Below are positions 17,304 through 26,215 of a stretch of DNA of 64,000 nt, in pieces (within the stretch, counting starts at the first letter, position 1; each line of letters starts with the position of its first letter). Source of the DNA: Sphingomonas sp. Leaf343 (GTDB lineage: Bacteria; Pseudomonadota; Alphaproteobacteria; Sphingomonadales; Sphingomonadaceae). Both the position numbers and the translations under genes were made by a program. A model generated the notes under the pieces. That model did no database searches. It was given only the letters and a program-made list of their open reading frames with translations, and was not told where the DNA came from. Location: contig NZ_LMPG01000016.1 of NCBI RefSeq assembly GCF_001423765.1, forward strand, positions 62,001-126,000. The letters run 5' to 3'.

Positions 17304-18725
17304 ATGACGCCGCGATCCGTCCGCATCCCATGGCCGATCAACGCGTCGGCGGCGCTGCTGTTGCTTGCCGCCGCTTACGGCGTGTTCTCGACGCCCGCCC
17401 TGATCGATCGCTGGGGCGCGTCGGTATGGGGTGTCGTACTGTTCGGTGGCTGGGCGGCGCTGGGCGGCGGCGTGCTGCCCCGCGCAGTCCGGGCGCCGTC
17501 GTGGCTCGGCTGGGCGATGTTCGGCGTCGCCGCGATCGGCCTGAGAACAGGCAGCGCCCTGTTGGTCGCGAACCGGACCTCTCCGGGTGATTCCCAAGTC
17601 TATATCGATCTGGCCCAGCACCTGCTCGCCGGTCGGGGGCTGACGATCCACGACCGGTGGCTTGATATCGATGTCTGCGCCTTCTATCCGCCGCTCTATC
17701 CGCTGGTGCTGGCGGGATGGGGGTGGGTCGCGGGGTTTTCCACGGCGTCGCTGACCGTCCTGTCTACCGCGATCGACCTGCTGGTCGGCGCAACGATCGT
17801 ACGGCTCGGCGGGCGCATCGCCGATCGGCGCGTCGGGATCGCGGCGGCGGCTCTCTATCTGATCTGGCCGGCAACGCTGTTTTCCGCGCCACTTGCGCAG
17901 AAGGAGGGGTTGGGCGTGCTGCTCGCCGTCATGCTCGCGGTGGCGTGGTACGACGCGGGCAAGACCCCGGCGTGGCGGCGCGCGGCGGCGATCGGTATCC
18001 CGACCGGGCTGCTCGCGCTGACGCAGCCGGGCTGGGCACCGCTGGCGCTCGCGTTCGGGCTGGCGGCCGGGTTTCGGATCGGCTGGCGGCGGATGCTGAC
18101 GGTGGGGATTCCGGCCGCTGCTATCGCCGCCGTGACGATGCTGCCGTGGTGGCTCCGCAATGTCGCGCTGTTCGGCGGGTTCGTTCCGCTGACCAGCGTG
18201 TCCGGCCTCAGCCTCTGGATCGGCAACAATCCGGCGGCGACAGGGCGCTGGATGCAGTATCCCGCGTCGTTGCGGGGGTTGCCGGAGCTGGAAGTGGGGC
18301 ACGCCGCCGGAGCGATGGCGCGAGAGTGGATCATGACGCATCCCGCGGATTTCGTCCGACTGACCGCCGCCAAGGCGATCCGTGCTCTCGGTCTCGCGCA
18401 AAGCGGCGTGTCGCGCCTCGCCGCGATGCAGCCGCCGATCGCGCCTGTCGCCACTGCCGCGCTGCTGCCGTTCGCGCAGGCGGCGCAGACGACCGCCCTC
18501 GCCCTGACGGCGGCGGCGCTCCGGTTCGACCGCCGCGCACCGTCGGCATTTCTGGTCGCCGCGCTGGCGCACATGCTGCTGGTCGACGTCTGGTTCGAAT
18601 TCGACGAGCGGCACCGCGATGTCGTGACGCCGTTCCTGCTCCTGACGCTTGCCGCCGGTGCCGCCGCGTATCTCAGGCGGCGAACAGTTCCAGCTGCTGC
18701 CGCTTCGGCGCGACCAGTGGCCTGA
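17304..18725 (+). CDS. Multi-pass membrane protein, GT39/PMT-like glycosyltransferase
   Basis: A 473-residue protein with about ten hydrophobic spans. The first periplasmic loop carries an acidic pair in SPGDSQVYIDLAQHLLAGRG, resembling dolichyl/polyprenyl-phosphate-mannose transferases. It probably transfers a sugar from a polyprenyl-linked donor to an envelope acceptor; substrate unknown. It is divergent from the UdgX gene (51 bp), and its last 53 bp overlap the 3' end of the radical SAM gene on the other strand. Confidence 0.75.
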   Translation: MTPRSVRIPWPINASAALLLLAAAYGVFSTPALIDRWGASVWGVVLFGGWAALGGGVLPRAVRAPSWLGWAMFGVAAIGLRTGSALLVANRTSPGDSQVYIDLAQHLLAGRGLTIHDRWLDIDVCAFYPPLYPLVLAGWGWVAGFSTASLTVLSTAIDLLVGATIVRLGGRIADRRVGIAAAALYLIWPATLFSAPLAQKEGLGVLLAVMLAVAWYDAGKTPAWRRAAAIGIPTGLLALTQPGWAPLALAFGLAAGFRIGWRRMLTVGIPAAAIAAVTMLPWWLRNVALFGGFVPLTSVSGLSLWIGNNPAATGRWMQYPASLRGLPELEVGHAAGAMAREWIMTHPADFVRLTAAKAIRALGLAQSGVSRLAAMQPPIAPVATAALLPFAQAAQTTALALTAAALRFDRRAPSAFLVAALAHMLLVDVWFEFDERHRDVVTPFLLLTLAAGAAAYLRRRTVPAAAASARPVA

Positions 18726-19956
18726 TCTCGGCACGATCGGCCAGCACCACCGGCCGCCAGTCCTCCGCGATGATGAACGGCCGCAGCTTGGCGATCGACA
18801 CCGTCAGCCGCGCGATATCGTCCAGCCGCAACCGTCGCCAGCGACGGCTGGTCAGAATACCGTTCACTGCCTTCACGCCCAGTCCCGGGACGCGCAGCAG
18901 CATCTCGCGCGGAGCACGATTGACGTCGACCGGAAACCGGTCGCGGAACTTCAGCGCCCAGGCCAGCTTGGGATCGATGTCGAGCGGCAGCATCCCCGTC
19001 GCTGCGTCCGCGGCGGACACCACCTCCGCCGGCGTGAAGTCGTAGAAGCGCATCAGCCAGTCCGACTGGTACAGCCGATGTTCGCGCATCAGGGGCGGGC
19101 GTTGCAGCGGCAGGACCGACGACGCATCGGGGATCGGGCTGAACGCCGAATAATAGACGCGGCGCAGTCCGAACCGGTCGTACAGGGTCGACGCCCGCGT
19201 CACGATGTCGCCATCGGTCGCCGAATCCGCGCCGACGATCATCTGCGTCGACTGGCCGGCGGGCGCGAAGCGGGGCGCGGACTTGTATTTCTTCCGCGCA
19301 TCGTCCGAATCGGCGATCGACGCCTTCACGTCACGCATCGCGCTCTCGATCCGCACGCCGTCCTTTTCCGGAGCGAGCCGCTTCAGTCCGCCGACGGTCG
19401 GCAATTCGACGTTGATCGACACGCGATCGGCATACAGCCCCGCCTGATGCACCAGTTCGGGGTCGGCATCCGGTATCGTCTTGAGATGGATATAGCCGCG
19501 AAAGCCATGATCTTCGCGCAGCGACCGCGCGACCTCGACCATCTGTTCCATCGTATAGTTGGAGGATCGGATGATCCCCGACGACAGGAACAAGCCCTCG
19601 ATATAATTGCGCCGGTAGAAGGCGAGGGTAAGATTGACGACCTCCTGCGCGGTGAATCGCGCGCGGCGGACGTTCGAACTCTTCCGGTTGATGCAGTAAT
19701 GACAGTCGAAGATGCAGCTGTTGGTCAACAGGATCTTCAGCAGCGAGATGCAGCGACCGTCCGGCGCATAGGCGTGACAGATGCCATGCCCTTCCGTCGA
19801 ACCGATCCCCTTGCCGTCGCGGCTGTTCCGTTTCGCCGTTCCGGACGACGCACAGGACGCATCGTACTTCGCGGCATCGGCCAGGATTTCCAGCTTCTGT
19901 CGGGTATCGAGCTGCGCCATCGCGTTCGACATACGTTCTCGCAGGGGGGCGTTCAA
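18673..19956 (-). CDS. Radical SAM protein, putative DNA modification/repair (UDG-linked)
   Basis: A 427-residue radical SAM enzyme. The cluster-binding CxxxCxxC is in TNSCIFDCHYCINRKSSN near residue 70. The C-terminal part has a helix-hairpin-helix DNA-binding motif (REMLLRVPGLGVKAVNGILT near 360). The family is known from its genomic link to UdgX/DUF4130 genes and is annotated as a putative DNA modification/repair protein; its reaction is not established. Start at ATG 19956 gives MNAPLRERMSNAMAQLDTRQ; an internal Met at residue 9 is an alternative. Confidence 0.92.
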   Translation of the reverse strand: MNAPLRERMSNAMAQLDTRQKLEILADAAKYDASCASSGTAKRNSRDGKGIGSTEGHGICHAYAPDGRCISLLKILLTNSCIFDCHYCINRKSSNVRRARFTAQEVVNLTLAFYRRNYIEGLFLSSGIIRSSNYTMEQMVEVARSLREDHGFRGYIHLKTIPDADPELVHQAGLYADRVSINVELPTVGGLKRLAPEKDGVRIESAMRDVKASIADSDDARKKYKSAPRFAPAGQSTQMIVGADSATDGDIVTRASTLYDRFGLRRVYYSAFSPIPDASSVLPLQRPPLMREHRLYQSDWLMRFYDFTPAEVVSAADAATGMLPLDIDPKLAWALKFRDRFPVDVNRAPREMLLRVPGLGVKAVNGILTSRRWRRLRLDDIARLTVSIAKLRPFIIAEDWRPVVLADRAEIRPLVAPKRQQLELFAA

Positions 19957-20002
19957 GCAGTGGCGAGAAGGTAAGCTGGAGGAAGTAACCCAGATTATCG
20001 AA

Positions 20003-20024
20003 GGGGCGGGAATGATCCCGCCCC
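20003..20024. terminator. Terminator downstream of csbD-like gene
   Basis: A 9-bp perfect stem GGGGCGGGA/TCCCGCCCC with an ATGA loop lies 10 bp beyond the CsbD stop on the minus strand, ahead of the radical SAM gene. It should insulate the two. Confidence 0.75.
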
Positions 20025-20033
20025 TCCGACGGG

Positions 20034-20318
20034 TCAGCGCTTGCCGCGCAGCGTGTTGAGGATCGCCAGACCGACCACGCCGATCAGCGCAGCGGCAGCG
20101 TAAGGCCGCTCCTTGGCGAAGCTCTTCGCCTTCTCGACCACCGGGCCGGGATTGGCGATCGCCTCGCGTGCGGCGCCGGCCGCCTGCTTGGCCGTGCCGA
20201 CGACCTGATCGGCGACACCCTCGCCGCGCAGCGAATCATTGCCTAGCGCGGCGCCCGCGACTTCCTTGACGTTGCCGGTCAGCTTCTGCGTGTCACCTTC
20301 GAATGCGGTCGCGTTCAT
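20034..20318 (-). CDS. CsbD family stress-response protein
   Basis: A 94-residue protein with the CsbD repeat (GNVKEVAGAALGNDSLRGEG) and a C-terminal hydrophobic segment (AAALIGVVGLAILNTLRGK) that may anchor it to the membrane. ATG 20318 with AGAAGGA upstream is preferred over the longer frame. CsbD proteins are general-stress proteins of unknown mechanism. Divergent from the outer-membrane protein gene. Confidence 0.88.
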   Translation of the reverse strand: MNATAFEGDTQKLTGNVKEVAGAALGNDSLRGEGVADQVVGTAKQAAGAAREAIANPGPVVEKAKSFAKERPYAAAALIGVVGLAILNTLRGKR

Positions 20319-20460
20319 GATCGATCCTTCTGATTGGAAATGCCGGATCGTGAACGGTCGTCGCGCCGGAAAGTGCCGCGGGCGCAACGACTGTTCGCGC
20401 GTGGCCGGAACCTACCGTCCGCCCGCGACTTGGATGAAATCGTCGGCAGGGGGATCGGAT

Positions 20461-21204
20461 ATGAAAACGAAGCGCGCTGTGCTGGCCGCAGCGATGACGG
20501 GCGGGCTCGCGATATCCGGGGAGGCCGGAGCGCAGACCTTCGTCGACGTCTTCGCCGGCCGGTCCTGGCCCGAACGGACGGCGGCGACGCTGACCGCGAA
20601 CGAGGCGCGCATCAACGGACAGATCGTGCCCGCGGACCTGCGCATCGCAATCGAATCGCTGAAGCCGACCCGCTCCGACATCTACGGCGCACGCGTCGGC
20701 CACTGGTTCGGACCGTTCGGCATCGCCCTCGATGCCGCGACGCTCGATCCCGATGTGAAGCGGCAGACCCTCCGCGCCACCGCCAACCTCCGCCTCGACG
20801 AGCAATTGTTCGGCGAAGAGGTCGTGATCGACCCCGGCGAGTCGGTGGCGGTCGACATCCCGCGCCTGACCGTGCCGACGACCGCGACGTTCGCGGCGCT
20901 GGCGATGGTCCGCGTCCCGGGCGGCGGCGTCGAACCCTATGCGTTTGCCGGGCCGGCCTATCTCGTTACGGATGCCGACATCGGCGGCAATTGGGGCCTG
21001 CGCGCGGGCGGGGGCGCGAAGCTGATGCTGACGCGCTGGCTGGGGGTGTTCGCCGAGTATCGCTACACCCGCGTCGCCGCGGATGCGATCGCCGGGCGGA
21101 TCGGCGGAGAGGTCGCAGGCAATACCGGGACGACCGGCGACATCCGCATCGACCTGAACATCCGCAACCACAGCGCGGTCGGCGGCCTGAGCTTCAACTT
21201 CTAG
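20461..21204 (+). CDS. Outer-membrane beta-barrel protein (OmpA/OmpW-like size)
   Basis: A 247-residue protein with a clear signal peptide (AVLAAAMTGGLAISGEAGAQ) and alternating beta-strand sequence ending in a barrel-like aromatic terminus (HSAVGGLSFNF). The strands around GVFAEYRYTRVAADAI resemble 8-stranded surface antigens. Ligand unknown. The ATG at 20461 is preceded by GGGGGATCGGAT. Confidence 0.72.
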   Translation: MKTKRAVLAAAMTGGLAISGEAGAQTFVDVFAGRSWPERTAATLTANEARINGQIVPADLRIAIESLKPTRSDIYGARVGHWFGPFGIALDAATLDPDVKRQTLRATANLRLDEQLFGEEVVIDPGESVAVDIPRLTVPTTATFAALAMVRVPGGGVEPYAFAGPAYLVTDADIGGNWGLRAGGGAKLMLTRWLGVFAEYRYTRVAADAIAGRIGGEVAGNTGTTGDIRIDLNIRNHSAVGGLSFNF

Positions 21205-21230
21205 AAGAAAAGGGCAGCTTCCAGAAAAAA

Positions 21231-21256
21231 GGGCAGCCGCGCGATCGCGACTGCCC
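21231..21256. terminator. Terminator after the outer-membrane protein gene
   Basis: GGGCAG (21231-21236) pairs with CTGCCC (21251-21256), with an inner CGCG/CGCG stem. A direct repeat of AGAAAAGGGCAGC-like sequence precedes it (about 21206-21237). Confidence 0.6.
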
Positions 21257-21338
21257 CGTAGTTCGGGTGCCGGGCACAGGGGGGAGGCCCGGCCCGATCC
21301 CTCTGGCCGCCGATCGTTGCGGTATTATGTCGGTATGT

Positions 21339-21353
21339 TGCCGCAATGCGGCA
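21339..21353. terminator. Palindrome near the 3' end of smc
   Basis: TGCCGCA (21339-21345) and TGCGGCA (21347-21353) are perfect inverted repeats with a 1-nt centre, 22 bp past the smc stop. RNA folding would need a larger loop, so this may be a protein site or part of a terminator. Confidence 0.35.
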
Positions 21354-21375
21354 CGGCCGCCTTATTCAGGCGATA

Positions 21376-24300
21376 TCACCCGGCTGCGACCAGCGTCTCC
21401 GCCGCCTGAAGATCGACCGACACGAGCCGACTGACTCCGCGTTCGATCATCGTCACGCCGAACAGCCGGTGCATCCTGCTCATCGTCACGGCGTTGTGCG
21501 TGACGATCAGATAGCGGGTCGCCGTTTCCTGCGTCATCCGGTCGAGCAGGTCGCAGAACCGCTCGATATTCGCATCGTCCAGCGGCGCGTCGACCTCGTC
21601 CAGCACGCAGATCGGTGCCGGATTGGTCAGGAACAGCGCGAAGATCAGCGCGACCGCCGTCAACGCCTGCTCCCCGCCCGACAACAGGGTCAGCGATTGC
21701 AGACGCTTGCCGGGCGGCTGCGCCATGATCTCCAGCCCCGCCTCCAGCGGATCGTCCGAATCGATCATCTCCAGATGCGCGGTGCCCCCGTCGAACAGTG
21801 TCGCGAACAGCCGCCGGAAATGCCCGTCCACCGCCTCGAACGCGGCACGCAGCCGCTGGCGGCCTTCGCGGTTCAGCGTCTGGATCGATCCGCGCAAGCC
21901 CGTCACCGCCTCGCCCAGTTCCGCACGCTCGGCGGCGATCGTCGCGCCCGACGATTCCAGTTCCGCCAGCTCGCGCCCGGCGACGAGGTTCACCGGCCCG
22001 ATCCGCTCGCGTTCCGCCGACAATTTCTCGTGCGCGCGCGATTCCTCGCCCGGCGAGCGCACGTCGGCGCCGGCGAAGGTCAGTCGCTCCGGCAGTACGG
22101 GCGCGGGACAGCCGAAGCGCTCGCCGGACAGCCGCCCCATCTCGACCCGGCGCAGTTCCTGGTTCTCGACCCGCGCTAGGGCACCGGCGCGTGCTTCCCG
22201 CGCCCGACCCAGCGTCTCGACCGCCGCCCGGTGCCGCGCCTCCGCCGCCAGCAGGGTCGCCTCCGCGTGGTGTTCCGCCGCGATCAGTGCGTCGACCGCG
22301 ACGCGGGCGGCATCATGGTCCGCCGCCATGTCGGCGATCTGCGCCGCCAGCAGGGCGGGACGGGGCGCGAGGGCATCACGTTCCGCAAGGATCGTCGCCT
22401 CCCGCACCGCCATCGCCGCGATCCGCTTCGCCGCCTCGCCCGCGCGCGTCCGCCACGATTTCACCTCCGCCTGCGCCGCCGCCCGGCGCTCGCGATCCGC
22501 CAGCACCGCCCGGTCGAGCGAAGTTCGCGCAGCCCGCGCTTCGGCGACCGCCAGCCGTCGCTCGCCGGCCTCCCGCGACAGCGCCTCCGCGCGCGCAGCA
22601 CTCGCCGATCCGTCCGGCAGCGCCGCGACGGCGGCCTCCGCTCGCACGCGATCCGCCTCGGCGGCGTCATGATCGCCCGCCAGCCGCGCCGCCCGCGCGT
22701 CGAGATCGGTGCGCTGCCCGGCCAGCCGCTCCACCTGCGCGGCGGCCGAGTCCTCCGCACGCTGCGCATCCCGCGCCTCGTTCTCGACCCGCGCCAGCCG
22801 CGCGCGTGCGTCCGCCGCCGCGGCGCGCGCCTCCGCCATCGCCGCATCCACCTGCGCCCGCGCCGCGTCGCTCGTCGCCACCGCCTGCACCGCGGCGGGA
22901 CGCGCCGCGATCAGCATGTCCAGCCGGGTGAGCCGCTCCAGCCGTTCCGCCGTCGCGCCACCGGCCTGCGCCGCGCGGAACCCGTCCCAGCGGCGCAGCG
23001 CCCCCGCCCGCGTCACCAGCCGCTGCCCGGCCGCCAGCGTCTGTCCGTTGTCCGTCTCCACCACGAAGACCTGCGCCAGCCGCCGCGCCAGCGCTTCGGG
23101 CGCGACGACATGATCCGCAAGCACCGCCGCATCGGCGATCGGGGCGGGATCGTCGGGCTGCACCGCCGCGCCGGTCCACGCCTCCGGCCCGACCTCCAGA
23201 TCGTCGCCCAGGGCCGCGGCCAGCGCACGCTCGTATCCCGCGTCCGGCTTGCACCGGTCGACCAGCCGCGCGGCCCCGGCCCGCTTCGTTGCCCGCTCCA
23301 GCACCGTCGCTTCGCTGTCGATCGCCGCCAGTTCCGCGCGCGCCGCGGCCCGCGCCGTCTCGGCGGTGTCGCGGTTCGCAAGCGCGGCCCGTTCCGCGAT
23401 CTCCGCCGCCCCGATCGCATCCCGCGCCGCGTCCGCCTGCGTCAGGGAGCGGGCCCGCCGTGCCGCCGCCGCGGTTCGTTCGGCCTCCAGCGGCCCCGCC
23501 GGCGGCAGCGCGCGCAGCGCCGCCGTCACCTCCGCCACCTCGCGCGCGACCCGATCGCGCCGGGCCGCCGCCGCCGCCAGTGCGGCTGTCGCGACGCGCG
23601 CCTCCGCCGCCTCGCCCGCCCGCGCAGCCATCGCCTGCGCCAGTGCCACTTCAGCGTCGCGACCCGCGCGCTCCGCCTCCGATAACGCGGCCTCCAGCAC
23701 CGGCGCCTGCTCTTCCGCCGCGCCGATCGCCGCGTCGAGGCGCCTGCCCTCCGCCGCCAGTACCTCCAGCGCCGCCGTCGCATCGGTCGCCAGCGATCCC
23801 TCGCGGGCGCGATCGTCGGCAATGCCTGCCAGCGTCGCGTCGAGCTCCGCCAGCCGACGGCTTGCGTTCGTCGCCTCGGTTCTCAGCGCCCCCAGCGCAT
23901 GGCCGGCCTCGCTCGCCCGGTCGCGCGCCGTGAGCGCCGCCGCCCGTGCCGTGGAGACGCGGTCGGCCGCGTCGTGCCGGATCGCCGCCACCGTCGCCTC
24001 GTCGTTCGCCGCCTCCGTCACCGCCGCCTCGCAGGCCGCGGCCTCCGTCAGCGCCGCATCCGCCGCCTCCTTCGCGTCGCGCCAGCGGGCGTAGATCATC
24101 CGCGCTTCCGCCAGACGGATACGGTCGGACAGGTCGCGATACCGCTCGGCCGCGCGCGCCTGCCGCCTGAGCGATGCGACGCGCGCGCCCTGATCGGCCA
24201 GTATTTCGTCCAGACGCGCCAGATTGGCCTCCGTCGCGCGCAGCCGCATCTCCGCGTCGCGGCGACGGACGTGCAGCCCGGCGACGCCGGCGGCTTCCTC

Positions 24301-24765
24301 CAGCATCTGGCGACGGTCGGTGGGCCTGGCGGCGATCACCGCGCCGATGCGGTTCTGGCTGACGAGCGCGGGCGAGTGCGCGCCTGTCGCGGCATCCGCG
24401 AACAACAGGCCGATATCCTTCGCGCGCACGTCCCGCCCGTCGATCCGGTAGGCGGAGCCCGCGCCGCGCTCGATCCGGCGGACGACCTCCGTCTCGCTGT
24501 CGTCGGCGGTGTCGAGCAGGATCGACACCTCGGCGAAATCGCGGGGCGGGCGCGTCGCGGTGCCGGCGAAGATCACGTCGTCCATGCCCGCGCCGCGCAG
24601 CGACTTCGCGCTGCCCTCGCCCATCGCCCAGCGCAGCGCCTCCAGCAGGTTGGATTTGCCGCAGCCGTTCGGCCCGACGACCCCCGTCAGCCCTTCGCGG
24701 ATGATGAGGTCGGCGGGCTCGACGAAGCTCTTGAAACCGGCCAGCCGTAGCCTCTTGATCCGCAT
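21376..24765 (-). CDS. smc: Chromosome segregation ATPase SMC
   Basis: An 1129-residue SMC protein: N-terminal Walker A (GPNGCGKSNLLEALRWAMGE), two long Ala/Arg/Glu-rich coiled coils flanking a hinge near residues 480-620, and a C-terminal ABC signature (LLSGGEQALTAVALIFALF) with Walker B (ICVLDEVDAPLDDANIERF). It works with ScpA/ScpB to organise and segregate the chromosome. Slightly short for the family (about 1150-1190) but with no missing motif. It ends a minus-strand run behind dciA and two dsbA-like genes. Confidence 0.97.
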   Translation of the reverse strand: MRIKRLRLAGFKSFVEPADLIIREGLTGVVGPNGCGKSNLLEALRWAMGEGSAKSLRGAGMDDVIFAGTATRPPRDFAEVSILLDTADDSETEVVRRIERGAGSAYRIDGRDVRAKDIGLLFADAATGAHSPALVSQNRIGAVIAARPTDRRQMLEEAAGVAGLHVRRRDAEMRLRATEANLARLDEILADQGARVASLRRQARAAERYRDLSDRIRLAEARMIYARWRDAKEAADAALTEAAACEAAVTEAANDEATVAAIRHDAADRVSTARAAALTARDRASEAGHALGALRTEATNASRRLAELDATLAGIADDRAREGSLATDATAALEVLAAEGRRLDAAIGAAEEQAPVLEAALSEAERAGRDAEVALAQAMAARAGEAAEARVATAALAAAAARRDRVAREVAEVTAALRALPPAGPLEAERTAAAARRARSLTQADAARDAIGAAEIAERAALANRDTAETARAAARAELAAIDSEATVLERATKRAGAARLVDRCKPDAGYERALAAALGDDLEVGPEAWTGAAVQPDDPAPIADAAVLADHVVAPEALARRLAQVFVVETDNGQTLAAGQRLVTRAGALRRWDGFRAAQAGGATAERLERLTRLDMLIAARPAAVQAVATSDAARAQVDAAMAEARAAAADARARLARVENEARDAQRAEDSAAAQVERLAGQRTDLDARAARLAGDHDAAEADRVRAEAAVAALPDGSASAARAEALSREAGERRLAVAEARAARTSLDRAVLADRERRAAAQAEVKSWRTRAGEAAKRIAAMAVREATILAERDALAPRPALLAAQIADMAADHDAARVAVDALIAAEHHAEATLLAAEARHRAAVETLGRAREARAGALARVENQELRRVEMGRLSGERFGCPAPVLPERLTFAGADVRSPGEESRAHEKLSAERERIGPVNLVAGRELAELESSGATIAAERAELGEAVTGLRGSIQTLNREGRQRLRAAFEAVDGHFRRLFATLFDGGTAHLEMIDSDDPLEAGLEIMAQPPGKRLQSLTLLSGGEQALTAVALIFALFLTNPAPICVLDEVDAPLDDANIERFCDLLDRMTQETATRYLIVTHNAVTMSRMHRLFGVTMIERGVSRLVSVDLQAAETLVAAG

Positions 24766-24817
24766 CCGGTGGCCTTTTTCTCCTGAATCCTCCCCGTACC
24801 GTGGAGGACTTAGCTTT

Positions 24818-25543
24818 CTACGCCCCCGCCGCCTTCAAAGCCTTCTCCAGCGACTCCCAGGTAATTCCGTCCACCTTGTTGCCGTTGATGAGCAGGGTCG
24901 GCGTGCCAGATACGGTGCCGTCCTGCCCCTTGGTCTGGGTCTGCTTGGTCAGCGCGTCGATCCGGCCCATGTCGGTCAGGCAGGCACGCGCCTTCGCCTC
25001 GGGCAGGCCGCGCTGCTTCATGAAGTCGATGATGCCCATCTGCTCCGCGAACAGCAGGATCGCCTGCGCGGGTGGCGCAGCCTGGATCCGCTGCTGCGCG
25101 TCGGCAGGCATGCCCTGCCATTTCGCGACGAAGGCGTCCTGATTGGCGTACATCTGCTCCAGCACCGGGAAGAAGGTCGCGGTGTCGCCGCACGCGCCGA
25201 GCAGCGCCGGCGGCAGGTCGGCCGCACCGTGGATCAGGAACTCACGAAACTCGAAGCTGACCTTGCCCGACTTGACGTACGTGCCGATCAGCGGCGTGTA
25301 CGCCTCGTCCGCCAGCCCCTTGCACGCCGGGCACAGCCGCGATCCGTATTCGACCAGCTTGATCGGCGCGTCGGGATTGCCGACGACGACGCCCTCCTCG
25401 GTCTTCGCCACCGTCTGCGTCCAGTCGCTGCCGTTCGGCGCGGCCTGTGCGGCGACGGGGGCGGCATTCGTGGAATTGCCGCCGCTACCCTGACCCGAGC
25501 AGGCCGCCAGTGCGAGGAGCGGAAGAAGGAACGCGAGCTTCAT
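24818..25543 (-). CDS. DsbA-family thiol oxidoreductase, lipoprotein
   Basis: A 241-residue thioredoxin-fold protein. The N-terminus has a lipobox (LLALAAC, Cys near 15), so it is probably anchored to a membrane by lipid. The active site is CPAC in GSRLCPACKGLADEAY, followed by an alpha-helical insertion and the cis-Pro region GTPTLLINGNKVDG. It probably introduces or isomerises disulfides in envelope proteins. It lies 9 bp after a second DsbA-like gene. Confidence 0.88.
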   Translation of the reverse strand: MKLAFLLPLLALAACSGQGSGGNSTNAAPVAAQAAPNGSDWTQTVAKTEEGVVVGNPDAPIKLVEYGSRLCPACKGLADEAYTPLIGTYVKSGKVSFEFREFLIHGAADLPPALLGACGDTATFFPVLEQMYANQDAFVAKWQGMPADAQQRIQAAPPAQAILLFAEQMGIIDFMKQRGLPEAKARACLTDMGRIDALTKQTQTKGQDGTVSGTPTLLINGNKVDGITWESLEKALKAAGA

Positions 25544-25552
25544 GGGATACTC

Positions 25553-26215
25553 CTATTTCGCGCCCCGGGCGCGCAGAACGGGTTCCAGCTTCGCCCAGTC
25601 CACATTGGGAACCAGCGTGCCGTCGACATAGAAAGTGGGCGTGCCCTGCACCTCGGCGGGCACCGACGCGTTGAGCTTGGCGACCGAGTCCAGTGCCGCC
25701 TGCGTCGCGAAGCAGGCCGCGACCTGCCGCTCGGTCAGCCCGTTCGCCTTGCCGATCGCGGTCAGTCCCGCGCCATCGGCGATGCGCCGGAACGCCGTCG
25801 GCTTGTCCAGCTTGTCTAGCGCCTCGCCATTCGCGCGCAGGAACGTCTCGCCGGTGGCCATCCACGTGTCCTGACCCGCGAAGATCGCCGCATGCCGCGC
25901 CGGAAAGCCCGCCGGGCCACCGCACCGCGCGATCGTCACCGCCGCCAGATCGAGCGCGTCGCGCACCAGATGCCGGATCGTCAGGCTGGTGGACCCGGAC
26001 CGGACCATCTGGTTCTTCAGCACCGGCGTCGATTCGGTGGTGAAGTGGCCGCAATGCGGGCAGGTGTAGCTGACATATTCGGTCAGCTTCACACGCGCCG
26101 CCGGGTTGCCGATCGTCCACGCGCCGTCCGCGCCTGCAGTGACGTTGGTCGCCCAGTCGCGCGCCGGCACGGCGGCGGCGAGCAATACGAACGGCAGAAC
26201 GGCGAACCAGCGCAT
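25553..26215 (-). CDS. DsbA-family thiol oxidoreductase, soluble periplasmic
   Basis: A 220-residue DsbA-like protein with a cleavable signal peptide (FAVLPFVLLAAAVPARDW) and no lipobox Cys. The active site is CPHC in VSYTCPHCGHFTTEST, the classical DsbA dipeptide; the cis-Pro loop is GTPTFYVDGTLV. The start ATG overlaps the DciA stop by 1 nt (TGATG). Paired with the lipoprotein homologue downstream; a DsbB partner is at 48975. Confidence 0.9.
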   Translation of the reverse strand: MRWFAVLPFVLLAAAVPARDWATNVTAGADGAWTIGNPAARVKLTEYVSYTCPHCGHFTTESTPVLKNQMVRSGSTSLTIRHLVRDALDLAAVTIARCGGPAGFPARHAAIFAGQDTWMATGETFLRANGEALDKLDKPTAFRRIADGAGLTAIGKANGLTERQVAACFATQAALDSVAKLNASVPAEVQGTPTFYVDGTLVPNVDWAKLEPVLRARGAK

